The notes below the pieces were generated by a model. That model ran no database searches. It was given only the letters and a program-made list of their open reading frames with translations, and was not told the DNA's origin. Below, one piece after another: positions 17,613-27,155 of a DNA stretch of 64,000 bases. The position numbers and the translations under genes are program-made. The stretch is from Methylobacter sp. (GTDB lineage Bacteria > Pseudomonadota > Gammaproteobacteria > Methylococcales > Methylomonadaceae), in the NCBI GenBank assembly GCA_030699385.1, contig JAUYMY010000057.1, forward strand, positions 124,001-188,000. Reading direction: 5' to 3'. Position 1 is the first letter of the stretch. Every line of letters starts with the position of its first letter.

Positions 17613-18194
17613 CTATTTCAAAATTTCAGCTTTTTCGATAATGATGTCGGTTTTAGGCACATCCTGATGGCCGCCACGGTTGCCGGTTGTTTCTTTTGCC
17701 ATTGCATCGACAACATCCATGCCTTCAATCACTTCGGCAAATACCGCGTAGCCCCAGCCGCTTGCAGTTGGGCTGGTGTGGTTTAAAAATGCGTTGTCTT
17801 TATAGTTGATAAAAAATTGCGCGGTGGCCGAGTCGGGGGCATTAGTGCGCGCCATCGCTAAAGTGCCGCGCTTGTTAGGTAGGCCGTTGTCGGCTTCGTT
17901 TTTGATCGGGTCATGCACGGCTTTTTGGTTGAAATCGGTGTCGAAACCGCCGCCTTGCGCCATAAATCCGGGGATAATGCGATGGAAAATAGTGCCGTTG
18001 TAAAAGCCTTCGTTAACGTAAGTGAGAAAATTGGCCGATGAAATGGGTGCTTTTTCAGTATTCAGTTGAATAATAACGTCACCTAGCGAGGTGGTTAATT
18101 TAACTTTTGATGCTGTGTCAGACATGGGTTTTTCCGTTGCAAATGAGAGTGTTGTGGTTAAAATGAGCATCATGGAGAAAATAAAAGTACGCAT
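17613..18194 (-). CDS. Exported cyclophilin-type peptidyl-prolyl isomerase
   Basis: The 193-residue protein carries a signal peptide (MRTFIFSMMLILTTTLSFA) and a complete cyclophilin domain: FHRIIPGFMAQGG with the catalytic Arg, LAMART, SATAQFFIN, and a FAEVIEGMDVVD motif. It speeds proline isomerisation in periplasmic proteins, like E. coli PpiA. ATG 18194 follows AGGAAAACC; a frame up to 18218 lacks a ribosome site. lpxH lies downstream on the same strand, 87 bases away across the repeat array. Confidence 0.93.
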   Translation of the reverse strand: MRTFIFSMMLILTTTLSFATEKPMSDTASKVKLTTSLGDVIIQLNTEKAPISSANFLTYVNEGFYNGTIFHRIIPGFMAQGGGFDTDFNQKAVHDPIKNEADNGLPNKRGTLAMARTNAPDSATAQFFINYKDNAFLNHTSPTASGWGYAVFAEVIEGMDVVDAMAKETTGNRGGHQDVPKTDIIIEKAEILK

Positions 18195-18343
18195 GGTTTT
18201 CCTAGTAGAGTGATGCAAACGGCAAATTCTAAGTGTTTTTGTCTTGAAAGAGAAGCGCGCGCTTGGTAGATTGTGCGGTTTTGTTTCATCGGGCTCGACT
18301 TATTTGCGGTAGATGTTATCGCCTCACTGAATAATTTAATGAC

Positions 18344-19729
18344 ATGTTGAAAATATATAACACTTTGACCCGGAAAAAAGAACCGTTCCAGCCGCGTGTA
18401 GCGGGTAAAGTCGGCCTTTATGTTTGCGGCATGACGGTTTACGATTACTGTCATATCGGTCATGCACGGGTCATGGTGGTATTCGATACGGTGGCGCGTT
18501 ATTTGCGTTATCAGGGTTATCAGCTGACTTATGTGCGCAATATCACCGATATTGACGACAAGATTATTCAGCGCGCCATCGAAAACGGCGAGGACTACCA
18601 TCAGCTGACCGAGCGCTTTATTGATGCGATGCACGAGGACGAACGGGCGCTGGCGGTGTTGCCGCCTGATCTGGAGCCCAAAGCCACGCAATCTATCGAT
18701 GCGATTACCGCTATGGTTCAAACTTTGATCGATAAAGACTTGGCTTATGTCGGAACGAACGGCGATGTGTTTTATGCAGTGAGCAAATTTAAGGATTACG
18801 GCCGTTTATCGGGCAAGAATCTGGATGATTTGCAAGCTGGCGAGCGGGTCGATGTCGATCTGGCTAAACGCAACCCGATGGATTTTGTATTGTGGAAAAT
18901 GGCTAAGGCCAATGAGCCTTTTTGGGAATCGCCCTGGGGTAATGGTCGTCCCGGCTGGCATATCGAGTGTTCGGCGATGTCCACCTGTTGTTTGGGCAAT
19001 CATTTCGACATACATGGCGGCGGCATGGATTTGCAATTTCCGCATCATGAAAATGAGATTGCCCAATCGGAAGGCGCAACCGGCGAGAAATTTGTCAATG
19101 TGTGGATGCACAACGGCTTTGTCCGTGTCGATGATGAAAAAATGTCCAAGTCGTTGGGCAATTTTTTTACCGTGCGCGAGGTGCTGAAAAAATACCGGCC
19201 TGAAATCATCCGTTTTTTTATTCTGACCAGCCATTACCGCAGTCCGCTGAATTATTCGGACGAATCGCTTAATGATGCAAAAGCCGGCTTGGATCGCTTG
19301 TACACCGCTTTACGCGGTGTGGATGTTGCAGCCGATACCGCGATTGATGAGGCTTATAAAATACGCTTTGAGCAGGCGATGGACGATGATTTTAATACCC
19401 CGGTTGCGTTGGCGGTATTGTTTGATTTGGCGCGGGAGCTGAATAAAACTAAGGAAGTTAATCCTCAACAAGCCGGTATTTTGGCGGCTACGTTAAATCA
19501 ACTCAGCGGCTTGTTGGGGATATTGCAGGATGCCCCCGATGCTTTTCTTAAAGGCTATGTCGATACTGAGTCCGGTGCCGAACAGATTGAAGAGCAAATC
19601 CAAAATCGCATAGCCGCCAAAAAAGCCAAAGACTGGGCTTTAGCCGATAAAATTCGTAATGATTTGAAAGACCAAGGCGTGATTTTGGAAGATTCGCCTG
19701 ATGGTACAACTCAATGGCGTCGAGAATAA
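18344..19729 (+). CDS. cysS: Cysteinyl-tRNA synthetase
   Basis: This class I synthetase charges tRNA-Cys. It has the HIGH motif in [10 protein letters not shown], the zinc-site cysteine in [28 protein letters not shown] and the KMSKS loop [12 protein letters not shown]. It continues into the DALR anticodon-binding region. At 461 residues the length equals that of E. coli CysS. It is divergent from the cyclophilin gene. Confidence 0.98.
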   Translation: MLKIYNTLTRKKEPFQPRVAGKVGLYVCGMTVYDYCHIGHARVMVVFDTVARYLRYQGYQLTYVRNITDIDDKIIQRAIENGEDYHQLTERFIDAMHEDERALAVLPPDLEPKATQSIDAITAMVQTLIDKDLAYVGTNGDVFYAVSKFKDYGRLSGKNLDDLQAGERVDVDLAKRNPMDFVLWKMAKANEPFWESPWGNGRPGWHIECSAMSTCCLGNHFDIHGGGMDLQFPHHENEIAQSEGATGEKFVNVWMHNGFVRVDDEKMSKSLGNFFTVREVLKKYRPEIIRFFILTSHYRSPLNYSDESLNDAKAGLDRLYTALRGVDVAADTAIDEAYKIRFEQAMDDDFNTPVALAVLFDLARELNKTKEVNPQQAGILAATLNQLSGLLGILQDAPDAFLKGYVDTESGAEQIEEQIQNRIAAKKAKDWALADKIRNDLKDQGVILEDSPDGTTQWRRE

Positions 19730-19878
19730 GGTTTAAAAATATAGATTGATTCCATGTCAGAGCGTTTATCCAGCCTCCTAATGTGGCTGGAGTATGATGA
19801 AAACACTTGTGTATGACAATGAGCGCCGACGCGTGGAAACTATTAAAAATGCAATGCAAGCAAATACTTTAAGGTTCT

Positions 19879-20571
19879 ATGGCCGATCATAACAAACCGC
19901 CGTCAAACGCTTTGGCAAAGAAATCGTTAAACTTTATCAGCGGTTTTCTCTCTAAAAAAATGCGTAGCGTTTATTACAGCGCAAGGGAATCTATTGGCGA
20001 ACATAAACGCGATATTGTGGTTGTTCATGTCGAGCAGGCTTGTGTGGGCTTGCAGGAAACCCGGAATGAGTTTGAAGATGCGCTGGAGCGCTTTAAGACG
20101 CTGGTTTGTGTCAATGAAACCACGTTGGATCACAAATATAATCTGCTGAACCGGCAGTATCAGTTTTGTTGTGCTAAATCCGAATCTGTCAGTTACAGAA
20201 TTCGCGCGATTGAAGGGGTTAGCGAAGCGCTGTTTGCCGAGTGGGAAGGCGAACTCAAGGAATATACTAACCGTAATTTGCGCGCCCACAGCAAGCAGCA
20301 ACTTAAACTGGCGCGGCAAAATTATGTCCGGCTGATTAAATCTATGCAACGGGCAGAGGCTAAAATACAGCCGGTATTGGCGGCATTCAAGGATCAGGTG
20401 TTGTATTTGAAGCATAACCTTAATGCCCAGGCTATCGCGGCATTAAGGCATGAGTTTATTGAAATTAGCATTGATATTTCACAGCTTATCAATGCCATGG
20501 AGCAGACCATCGCCGAGGCAAGTCAGTTTGTCGCCGTATTGACTGAGCAAAAAGCCTTGCCGGGTCGGTAA
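19879..20571 (+). CDS. DUF2959 family coiled-coil protein
   Basis: The 230-residue protein matches the DUF2959 pattern: IGEHKRDIVVVHVEQA, an acidic heptad-like region, ALFAEWEGELKEY, LIKSMQRAEAKIQPVLAA and FKDQVLYLKHNLNAQAIAAL. It is largely alpha-helical and soluble, without a lipobox. It begins with SLNFISGFLSKKMRSVYYSA, which may be amphipathic. The function of the family is unknown; it is common in marine gammaproteobacteria. It is convergent with the lipoprotein gene, with one base between their ends. Confidence 0.75.
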   Translation: MADHNKPPSNALAKKSLNFISGFLSKKMRSVYYSARESIGEHKRDIVVVHVEQACVGLQETRNEFEDALERFKTLVCVNETTLDHKYNLLNRQYQFCCAKSESVSYRIRAIEGVSEALFAEWEGELKEYTNRNLRAHSKQQLKLARQNYVRLIKSMQRAEAKIQPVLAAFKDQVLYLKHNLNAQAIAALRHEFIEISIDISQLINAMEQTIAEASQFVAVLTEQKALPGR

Positions 20572-20572
20572 T

Positions 20573-20995
20573 TTAGAGCTTGTAGAGTACGTCGTTAGCT
20601 TTATCTTTAGGGTCGGCTTTGGCTTTATGGTTATCCTGATCAAGCCTTTCCTTGCCGAATTCGGAAATCATTTCGTCCCAATTGGCGTATTTTTCATAGC
20701 CGGGAAACCCTGAGTTTTTCCGTTGTTGAAAAAGCTCTTTGCCTATTACGATCAGCTCTTCAGGTTTTTGGCCGTCAACCGTGTTAAGAAATTCTTTTTC
20801 ATCTTTAATCGAATCACGCAGCATCCAGAAGGAAACTTCAAACTCAATGCGCGTTTCGGGCGGCAGGCGATTTTTTAATGCACTGACCGAACGGTATGCG
20901 GTGCGTGTGGTATGGCCGTTGATTTGTGAACCCTTGCTGCATGCGATTAACGATGTGCAGCAGAGAATGAGCAGAAGAATGGGTGTTTTCTTCAT
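20573..20995 (-). CDS. Small lipoprotein (DUF6694-like)
   Basis: A lipoprotein signal peptide with lipobox LIAC at residues 16-19 is clear, followed by a 120-residue charged helical domain with SVSALKNRLPPETRIEFEVSFWMLRDSI and LIVIGKELFQQRKN. The middle resembles DUF6694 lipoproteins, but I am not certain. The product should be anchored in the outer or inner membrane facing the periplasm. Function unknown. Confidence 0.6.
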   Translation of the reverse strand: MKKTPILLLILCCTSLIACSKGSQINGHTTRTAYRSVSALKNRLPPETRIEFEVSFWMLRDSIKDEKEFLNTVDGQKPEELIVIGKELFQQRKNSGFPGYEKYANWDEMISEFGKERLDQDNHKAKADPKDKANDVLYKL

Positions 20996-21124
20996 AAAGA
21001 TAACCTCGAATTTAAGTGGGGATGCATGTCATGCTATTTACAGGGGTTGCGCCCGTTATTATATAACGGCAGAACGCTAAACAAAGTAAAATAGTCGGTC
21101 ATTATAATCCTGAGCCTGCTTTTT

Positions 21125-22879
21125 ATGCTGGAATTTATCCAATTATTAAAACAACGTTATCAGGCGGTTTTAGGCGACCTGCCTACGCGTTCCTACGTTA
21201 ATGACGCGGTTAAAACAAGCTATCAGCGGCGGATCGATCAGTTGCTTTTGGTTGAAGCCTTCATCCGCAAAGGGCAGTTGATTGCGGCATCGGAGCAGCC
21301 GGTGTTGCATATCGCGGTGGTGGGGCCAACCCAGGCCGGTAAAAGTTCGCTGAGTAACCTGTTATTAAACAGCCATGTAGCCGGCGTCAGTCCGCTGGCG
21401 GGTTATACCGTCCATGCGCAGGGTTTTTGCAATGGCATCAGTATTGACGACTGCAACGGCCTGCAACGCTATTTTGGCCGTTTTCAGCAGTTGCCGCAAA
21501 ACCAGCTCAGCAAAGACCGCCACGATTGCTATGCGCTCACCGAAAACACCACGGATTCGGCCTTGTTGCCGTCTTGCGTTTTGTGGGACACGCCTGATTT
21601 CGATTCGATAGATTCAACCACTTACCGCGAAGGTGTGATCAGGGCGATGGCCTTGGCGGATGTGATTATTCTGGTGGTCAGCAAGGAAAAGTACGCCGAT
21701 CAGTCGGTGTGGGACATCATGGCGGCTCTTGAGCAACTGCAGCAACCGACGCTTATTTGCCTGAATAAAGTGGTTGAAGGTTCCGAGACCATCCTGCTCA
21801 AATCGTTACAAGATAAATGGCGGCAAGCCAGAGCCGACAGCTTCCCCGAAGTGGTGCCGCTGTATTATCAAAAGCCGGGCGGACAGCCGGAGTGGCCGGA
21901 AGCTAAGCGCCAGCTGCTGAAAGCGGTGGCCCATAAAGTAAACCTGAATCAACATGCAGTCCTTGAACAAGCGCTATTGAAAAAACACTGGCAAAGTTGG
22001 CTGGAGCCGGTGCTTGCCGAGCATCAAATGCTTAATGATTGGCTTGAATTGGTTGATTTAATGATGCAGCAGGCGATGGAAAATTATCGGCGCGATTATT
22101 TGAACCATCCGCATCATTATGAAACCTTTCAACTGGCGATGACCGAATTGCTCAATCTGATGGAAATACCCGGTTTGGCGCGCATCCTGAGCGGTGCCCG
22201 TAAAATGCTGACCTGGCCGGTTCGGCAGGTGATGAAATTGGGGCGGAAAAGGCTGCATATTTCAAGCAGCAGCTACGAACTCGCGCTGTTAAACCAAATA
22301 GCCGAACATACGCTGATTCAGCTGACCGACAAACTGCTGGATAAGGCCGAGCAAAGTCAGTACAGCCAGTGGTGGCGGCAAGTCAATAGCGGTTTGCGCG
22401 CTCAGCGACAGGCGCTGTTGCAGGATTTCGATGCGGCGGCAAAACACTATCATTTGTCGTTTCAGCAGGATGTGGAAAGCGCCGCGCATCGTTTGTATCA
22501 CAAACTGCAGGAACAACCGATGGTGTTGAACAGCTTGAGGGCGACCCGTGCGACCGCCGATGCCGCCGTGATTGCCCTGACCTTGCAAATGGGCGGCATC
22601 GGCCTGCATGATTTGGTCATCGCCCCTGCAATGCTGAGCGTGACGTCGCTGTTGGCGGAAAGCGCGGTGGGCAGCTACATGCACAAGGTGGAAGCCGAGC
22701 TGAAACAAAACCAATTCAACACCGTTAAACAGGCGTTATTTGTCGAAATCCTGCGTGAAAAACTCTTATTAGTGCCCGGACAATTATCGATGAACGGCCA
22801 TTTTAATATCTCTCCTGACCAGCTCCGTGCGGCCGAGCTACAACTGACAGAAAAGCGCCATGGTTTACGATTACTCTAA
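21125..22879 (+). CDS. Dynamin-like large GTPase A
   Basis: The 584-residue protein has a G domain with P-loop GPTQAGKSS (67-75), G3 motif DTPDFDS (155-161) and G4 NKVV (214-217). A long helical region follows, with a hydrophobic stretch near 485-540 (VIALTLQMGGIGLHDLVIAP), like the membrane paddle of bacterial dynamin-like proteins. The G3 motif departs from DxxG. Its last 20 bases overlap the start of the second GTPase gene, so the two are translationally coupled and the proteins probably work together. No recognised named family member; the function is unknown, with membrane remodelling or membrane-stress response as the general expectation for such pairs. Confidence 0.75.
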   Translation: MLEFIQLLKQRYQAVLGDLPTRSYVNDAVKTSYQRRIDQLLLVEAFIRKGQLIAASEQPVLHIAVVGPTQAGKSSLSNLLLNSHVAGVSPLAGYTVHAQGFCNGISIDDCNGLQRYFGRFQQLPQNQLSKDRHDCYALTENTTDSALLPSCVLWDTPDFDSIDSTTYREGVIRAMALADVIILVVSKEKYADQSVWDIMAALEQLQQPTLICLNKVVEGSETILLKSLQDKWRQARADSFPEVVPLYYQKPGGQPEWPEAKRQLLKAVAHKVNLNQHAVLEQALLKKHWQSWLEPVLAEHQMLNDWLELVDLMMQQAMENYRRDYLNHPHHYETFQLAMTELLNLMEIPGLARILSGARKMLTWPVRQVMKLGRKRLHISSSSYELALLNQIAEHTLIQLTDKLLDKAEQSQYSQWWRQVNSGLRAQRQALLQDFDAAAKHYHLSFQQDVESAAHRLYHKLQEQPMVLNSLRATRATADAAVIALTLQMGGIGLHDLVIAPAMLSVTSLLAESAVGSYMHKVEAELKQNQFNTVKQALFVEILREKLLLVPGQLSMNGHFNISPDQLRAAELQLTEKRHGLRLL

Positions 22880-24473
22880 TTTGCTGGCAACCGCAAAACA
22901 CTGGGCAGAACAGGCGCAGGCAGCGGGCTGGATTAATGCTGATGCGGCGCAGCCATTAAATGCTATTGATGCCAGAACACCGGATACCTTGTTTAACCAT
23001 AACGGTTCCAGGCCGCTGATTGTCGCCTTCATGGGTGGCACCGGCGTGGGTAAAAGCACCTTGCTGAACCGGTTGGCAGGCAAGGCCATCGCCAGAGCCG
23101 GCGTCGAGCGGCCCACGTCGCGCGAAGTCACCTTATTTCATCATGTGAGCGTGGCGATAAAGCATTTGCCGGAACAACTGCCGCTGGCGCAAATTAAAAT
23201 CGTTGAACATGACAACGCGGCGCGGAAAAATGTGATCTGGATTGACATGCCCGATTTTGACAGCACCGAGCAAAGCAACAAACACCAGGTGTTGGAATGG
23301 TTGCCGCATATCGATGTGCTGATTTATGTGGTCAGTCCCGAACGCTACCGGGATGAAAAAGCCTGGCGCTTGTTGCTGGCGGAAGGCGGCAAACATGCCT
23401 GGTTGTTTGTGCTGAATCAGTGGGATAGAGGGCAGGGCGAGCAATATGAAGATTTCAGGCGGCAACTGCATAAAGCCGATTTTGCCGATCCGGTGATCTT
23501 CAAGACCGCTTGCGTCGAAGGTCTGCAAAGCGATGAATTTGCCGCATTGGAATCGACCATTAGCGCGTTGGCAACCGAGCAACTTATTGGCCAACTGGAG
23601 CAACGCAGCAGCCAGATCAAAAAAGACGAACTCAAACAAAGTCTGCACACTATTGGCGAATCATTGGGTTCCGCCTCAGTTTTTCAACAATTGCCGACCT
23701 TGTGGCAAGAGCAATGGCAGCGTACTGCCGACGTGCTGCAACAGGGTTTTGCCTGGCCTATCCAGCAATTGGCGCGCCACTATGCCGATCATGCCGCCGA
23801 TTTATTGCATAACCCGGCCGCCAAATACGCAGCAACCGGCGTTAAATCTAGCTTATGGGACGATTGGGCCGAAGCCCGCTTTGACGATGCGCTGGATGAA
23901 TTTGTTAGCAATGTCGACCAGTTGGGGCTTCCCGTTCATCCGCTTAAAAATCAACTGTCCGCGTTACGCGAAAAAGCCCCCAAAATCATCCAGGCACAAA
24001 GCGAATTAGCCGCCAGACAAGCCTTGGCGAATCCCGGCAACGCCTTGCAACGCGGTTTTTTAAAGTTTATGCGTCTTTGTGAAATCATCCTCCCGCTTGC
24101 CGCCATTTGCTGGGTCGGCTATCAGGTTTTCATGGGCTATTACACAAGCAGCACATCTAACGTAAATTATTTGGGCGTCGATTTTGCGGTACACAGCAGC
24201 CTGTTAATCGCCATCACCTGGCTGACGCCGTTTTTCATCCTGAAAAAATTAAAGCCATCGTTGGAAAAAAGCGCGCTAAAAGGCTTAAACAAAGGCTTAA
24301 ATAGCGCTATCAACAGCATAAATGACGACATGTTGCAGATTATTGAAAACGTTGGCAATCAGCATGCCGAGCAGATCAAACAACTAGGCGGAATTATTGA
24401 ACATTGCGGCGTTATCGACCGGCAAACATCAATAGACAGCGACAGCCCACTGACCCGGATGCTGATTGATTAA
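22860..24473 (+). CDS. Dynamin-like large GTPase B with C-terminal membrane segments
   Basis: The 537-residue partner has P-loop GGTGVGKST (59-67), a G3-like DMPDFDS and G4 NQWD. Both GTPases share the unusual PDFDS switch II. A helical middle region leads to two transmembrane segments at about 400-425 (CEIILPLAAICWVGYQVFMG) and 440-465, then an amphipathic tail (KSALKGLNKGLNSAINSIND). It should be anchored in the inner membrane with the G domain in the cytoplasm. It overlaps GTPase A by 20 bases and converges with the SPFH-like gene 32 bases on. Confidence 0.75.
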   Translation: MVYDYSNLLATAKHWAEQAQAAGWINADAAQPLNAIDARTPDTLFNHNGSRPLIVAFMGGTGVGKSTLLNRLAGKAIARAGVERPTSREVTLFHHVSVAIKHLPEQLPLAQIKIVEHDNAARKNVIWIDMPDFDSTEQSNKHQVLEWLPHIDVLIYVVSPERYRDEKAWRLLLAEGGKHAWLFVLNQWDRGQGEQYEDFRRQLHKADFADPVIFKTACVEGLQSDEFAALESTISALATEQLIGQLEQRSSQIKKDELKQSLHTIGESLGSASVFQQLPTLWQEQWQRTADVLQQGFAWPIQQLARHYADHAADLLHNPAAKYAATGVKSSLWDDWAEARFDDALDEFVSNVDQLGLPVHPLKNQLSALREKAPKIIQAQSELAARQALANPGNALQRGFLKFMRLCEIILPLAAICWVGYQVFMGYYTSSTSNVNYLGVDFAVHSSLLIAITWLTPFFILKKLKPSLEKSALKGLNKGLNSAINSINDDMLQIIENVGNQHAEQIKQLGGIIEHCGVIDRQTSIDSDSPLTRMLID

Positions 24474-24505
24474 TCAAAGGTCGGCGCTCAATATCTGCCT
24501 ATAGA

Positions 24506-25774
24506 TCAATCGGGAAGAGCCGTTTTTTTGGCGTCTTTTATCGACAATTGCAGCTCTAAACGCTGTTTTTCAAGCTCCAGCAATTCAATTTCACGGCGCA
24601 GATAAACATCGGCTTCCTTTCTGTTGTCATAGCTTTCCCTTTGCATGTCCAGCCGTTGCTGTTCCTGGCGCTTTTTGTTCTCGACATCGGCGTCGAATTC
24701 CAGTTGTTTTTGCCGCTGTTCGTAGGCGACTTGTTCGGCATGGAGCTTGTCTCTGGATTCCCGCCAGCGCGCCTGCTGGAGTTCATGTTTGGCAATATCC
24801 GCCTCCAGTTCTTTTTCTTTTAATTTAGCCTGATGCGCCAATAATTCCGCGTGAGTTTGTTGTTCTGCAAGCCGCTGGCGAGTTTCTTGTTTTTGCTGTT
24901 CTTCAAGCTCCACTTCCAGGCTGATGGCTTTTAGGCGGTTTTCGTGTTTGACCTTTTCGGCATGGAGGCGCTGTTCAATGTCAAATTGTGCCAACTGCTG
25001 CTGTTCCTGTTCCTCAAGCAAGCGCTGTTTGTTTTCGGCATCCTGGGCTTGCCTTAAACGTTCGAGTTCGGCCTCGTGATTGAAGTGTTCCAGTTGCTGT
25101 TGTTTATGTTCGAGTGCTTGTTTTTCAAACTCTTGTTGCTGATGGAATAATTCCTCTCTTTTGGCTTCATTAAACTCAAAACTTCTTTTCAGTACGCATA
25201 AATAAACCCGTTCCTGCGCCAACTGCACCTCGGGGAATTCTGCAAATACCGGCTTTAAGGTGCAGAGTGTTTGCGATTGTATATTTTGCAAGATCAGTGT
25301 CTCACTGACCTCCAGCGCGATTTTCTGTTCAATCTCGCTGACGCCTTTTAGTACCCAGCTACCGTCGGCCAATTTAAGCAACTCCTTGTCGATTAAACTG
25401 ATCAGTACATCGTGATAGGTGCTTTTTATATGCGCGTTCAGTTCTGTCAGGATGTCCATATTGCTCAGCGCATATTTCAAACTGGCCTGAAAACGGATTT
25501 CCAGGTTCACGTCAATGCTGCAAAAACCATCATAAAGGCTGATTTTTTGAGCCAGCTGCCAGCTTTCAATCGGCAACGGATAAACTTTGTGATAAAAGCG
25601 TTTAACAAAACCTTCGGGGCGTAAAAACAAACGCCAGTAAGGGCCGATTTTGGTATAGACGAGGTGGCGGTCGGCGTCAAAAACCGGCTCCCACACCTGC
25701 GGGAACGCGGCATCATCGCGCGCCAAGCCACCGTCAATAAACCAGTTATCAATGTCGGTTCTGGCGCTATTCAT
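24506..25774 (-). CDS. SPFH-like protein with long Glu/Gln-rich coiled coil
   Basis: About 422 residues. The first 190 form a globular domain with YDGFCSIDVNLEIRFQ, then LNAHIKSTYHDVLISLIDK and a DGSWVLKGVSEIE segment. The order beta strand-NxE-strand-helix resembles the SPFH/band-7 domain of flotillins. From about 190 to the end it is one continuous coiled coil rich in Glu, Gln and Arg (EEQEQQQLAQF, ELLELEKQRLELQL). No signal peptide or membrane segment. The ATG at 25774 overlaps the upstream stop as ATGAATAG; a longer frame to 25795 is possible. The SPFH assignment is an inference. Confidence 0.6.
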   Translation of the reverse strand: MNSARTDIDNWFIDGGLARDDAAFPQVWEPVFDADRHLVYTKIGPYWRLFLRPEGFVKRFYHKVYPLPIESWQLAQKISLYDGFCSIDVNLEIRFQASLKYALSNMDILTELNAHIKSTYHDVLISLIDKELLKLADGSWVLKGVSEIEQKIALEVSETLILQNIQSQTLCTLKPVFAEFPEVQLAQERVYLCVLKRSFEFNEAKREELFHQQQEFEKQALEHKQQQLEHFNHEAELERLRQAQDAENKQRLLEEQEQQQLAQFDIEQRLHAEKVKHENRLKAISLEVELEEQQKQETRQRLAEQQTHAELLAHQAKLKEKELEADIAKHELQQARWRESRDKLHAEQVAYEQRQKQLEFDADVENKKRQEQQRLDMQRESYDNRKEADVYLRREIELLELEKQRLELQLSIKDAKKTALPD

Positions 25775-27026
25775 GGCTGTCGGCCTGTTTGGCAAGGCTT
25801 GCTTCGGCTTTTAATAGGTTAATTCTGTCGCCCATTTTTTCGGCAATCAAGGGGTAAAGATTGGGCGCAAATTCCACCGTTCTGTCATCTATTTTTCTTA
25901 AAAAACCCCGGCTTAACAATAAGCCAACCGCAAACATTCTCGACCAGTCGGAATAGCGTTTGGCGCGCTCAATTTCGGTCTTTTCGATGACCATTTCCAG
26001 CTCGTTGTTTTTATTGATACGAAACTCGGTGAACTGCCTTAAACATTCAAAAACCAGATTTTCTTCTTCGCTGGTCAACGGGCCGGGCGCGGTAAATTCA
26101 AGGCGATAGGACAGCAACACGGTAAAAAAATCAACCATCGCGGCACAGACAAAGGCGAACAGGGAAAAATCCGACCACATTGCGGCCGAAGGCTGCACAT
26201 CGGCGGTAAATTGTTTGTAGGTCATTAATAATGGTGCTTCCGGCAACGAACGCCCAATAGGGCCGGATAGCAAATTTATCTTCAATTGCACAGCCTGGAA
26301 GTTTTCCAGCATTGCCGCATAGGCGGCTTCAATATTGACCGCGACATCGAGATCATTGATGCTGGCTTGCAGCTTTTGCACATCCTTGTCCAGCTCGGCA
26401 AAGTCATGATCGAATTGCGTTTGCTGCTGTTTTTTCTCCTGATACATCTGGTTGTAATGTTTCCAGAACGGCCCTTCGCCGACTTGGTGTTTGTAGCCTT
26501 CAATGATTTGCGCATGGGTGCCGAAATAGGCCTGCGACACTTCCAGCGCTGCTTTTTCCAACTCGGCATGTTGTTGTTTTAAAACTTCGCTTTTAATCGC
26601 CAAGACCTGGTCTACATAAGACTTTACCTCGGTTCTGATTTGGTTCAGTCGGTTGATGTGCAGCGTGTCCTGCTCGGAAATTTCATAAAACTTGAAATAA
26701 GAAAATGACACCGATGCCATCAGCGCAATGAACAGCGAACAGACCACGGAAAAATAGCGTAGGCGGTTGGCGCGCCAATGCATACCGGCGATTTCCAGCG
26801 AACAAATGACCACAATCGACTGAATGGCAACAGTGATGACCAGTGCAATCCACGGTGTGATGAAATGGGATAAGCCGTAATAGGTGGTGAAACCTGATGC
26901 GACGCTCAACATCAACACAATCGGTATCGTCCATATTCTTAACAAGCCGACAAACAAGGTTTGTATGCTATTAATCAAATAGCCCACGCCGGAAGCTCTT
27001 ATTTTGGAGAATTCGGAAGTTTTCAT
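25767..27026 (-). CDS. Inner-membrane protein with large coiled-coil loop
   Basis: The 419-residue protein has three N-terminal transmembrane segments (about 25-50, 56-78 and 88-110), a helical coiled-coil region (115-265) rich in Gln and Lys, a fourth segment near 292-312 (LFAFVCAAMVDFFTVLL) and a C-terminal cytoplasmic part. The last resembles a winged helix (MFAVGLLLSRGFLRKIDDR). I recognise no family. Its stop overlaps the start of the SPFH-like gene by eight bases, so the two are coupled and presumably form one complex. It faces the GTPase pair. Confidence 0.65.
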   Translation of the reverse strand: MKTSEFSKIRASGVGYLINSIQTLFVGLLRIWTIPIVLMLSVASGFTTYYGLSHFITPWIALVITVAIQSIVVICSLEIAGMHWRANRLRYFSVVCSLFIALMASVSFSYFKFYEISEQDTLHINRLNQIRTEVKSYVDQVLAIKSEVLKQQHAELEKAALEVSQAYFGTHAQIIEGYKHQVGEGPFWKHYNQMYQEKKQQQTQFDHDFAELDKDVQKLQASINDLDVAVNIEAAYAAMLENFQAVQLKINLLSGPIGRSLPEAPLLMTYKQFTADVQPSAAMWSDFSLFAFVCAAMVDFFTVLLSYRLEFTAPGPLTSEEENLVFECLRQFTEFRINKNNELEMVIEKTEIERAKRYSDWSRMFAVGLLLSRGFLRKIDDRTVEFAPNLYPLIAEKMGDRINLLKAEASLAKQADSHE

Positions 27027-27084
27027 TTGACGCCAGGTTCAGGATTGAAGGGTTTTTTGGTAAATAAGCCTATTAAGAATAATT

Positions 27085-27139
27085 GTCCACGAAAGGCACG
27101 AAAAGCACGAAAAATAAAAATGTCGTGCTTTTCGTGGAC
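27085..27139. repeat. GTCCACGAAA palindromic intergenic repeat, copy 3
   Basis: GTCCACGAAAGGCACGAAAA pairs with the segment ending TTTTCGTGGAC at 27139. It lies directly after the cysN stop and may act as its terminator on the minus strand. Confidence 0.75.
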
Positions 27140-27155
27140 TACCTTTTTAGTTCGA

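Noticed and set aside
19879-20995. Convergent DUF2959/lipoprotein genes as part of the GTPase block
   Set aside because: They lie upstream of the GTPases with a separate promoter gap, and no shared overlap or motif supports a link.
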